Assembly (NCBI GenBank): GCA_964617145.1
Contig: CAZTVN010000039.1
Coordinates: 1 to 11,583, forward strand
Direction of reading: 5' to 3'
From: CAZTVN01 sp964617145
GTDB taxonomy: Bacteria; Patescibacteriota; Gracilibacteria; UBA1369; JACRIC01
DNA: 11,583 nt
The first letter of the stretch is position 1. Every line of letters begins with the position of its first letter. Below are positions 11,528 through 11,583 of the stretch, piece by piece. The notes beneath the pieces are model-generated. The model had not been told where the DNA came from and did not search any database. It saw only the letters and a list, made by a program, of their open reading frames with translations. Both the position numbers and the translations under genes were made by a program.

Positions 11528-11583
11528 GTGTTCGTATATTGAAAGCGTACCTTTTATTGGTACGCTTTCTTCGGTGAGAGCTA
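11528..11583 (+). mobile_element. Partial second IS110-like left end, cut by window edge
   Basis: GTGTTCGTATATTGAA (11528-11543) is identical to 8225-8240. A perfect 11-bp stem-loop follows (GAAAGCGTACC 11541-11551 with GGTACGCTTTC 11559-11569), then GGTGAG (11573-11578), in the same order as in the first element. The sequence before it (GGCTAGCCC) matches the dispersed palindrome family. The remainder lies outside the window. Confidence 0.5.

Overview
The window is an AT-rich bacterial segment with compact, mostly single-gene transcription units. It suggests a Patescibacteria/CPR-type genome or a similar small-genome lineage. The reasons are the lamin-tail-domain surface protein, the near absence of Shine-Dalgarno sequences, -10 boxes lying exactly 6 nt before some start codons (leaderless mRNAs), and many genes of narrow distribution. 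This assignment is inference; there is no rRNA or marker gene to fix it. Standard stop codons are used, and no intact frame requires UGA recoding.

Layout. 1-2473: two exported surface proteins on the + strand. The first carries lamin-tail, cohesin-like, Fn3-like and dockerin-like modules; the second is a membrane-anchored cohesin-like protein. 2520-2610: tRNA-Ser(CGA), minus strand. 2768-3271: a small lipoprotein, minus strand. 3376-3588: a 213-bp GC-rich non-autonomous transposable element (MITE) with terminal inverted repeats and a perfect 8-bp target duplication. 3798-4814: an HTH/GHKL-ATPase/STAS-like (DUF4325) regulator, minus strand, with a leaderless promoter and three TTTACAAAG repeats at 22-bp spacing. 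5064-5681: a CAAX-type (CPBP) membrane protease, minus strand. 5763-6688: a decayed IS4-family transposase crossed by a 10-N assembly gap. 6765-8218: a Fic-domain AMPylase-type protein with its own promoter inside two perfect 39-bp direct repeats. 8225-about 9472: a complete-looking IS110-family element whose 5' noncoding end folds like a bridge RNA. 9486-11071: an asparaginase-fold gene bracketed by a perfect 16-bp inverted repeat and G-runs. 11079-11167: an attC-like imperfect palindrome. 11179-11487: a small membrane protein, minus strand. 11528-11583: the start of a second IS110-like left end, cut by the window edge.

The left part (surface proteins, tRNA, lipoprotein) looks like ordinary chromosome. 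From about 3.3 kb on the region is accessory: four or five mobile-element traces, a Fic protein, an HTH-ATPase, a CAAX protease and a small membrane protein, each with its own promoter or flanked by related palindromic repeats. The genes do not form one evident pathway. The best-supported interaction is a possible cohesin-dockerin contact between the first two proteins. The most notable structural signals are the MITE, the IS110 bridge-RNA region with a split promoter at its two ends, and the repeated palindromes next to single genes.
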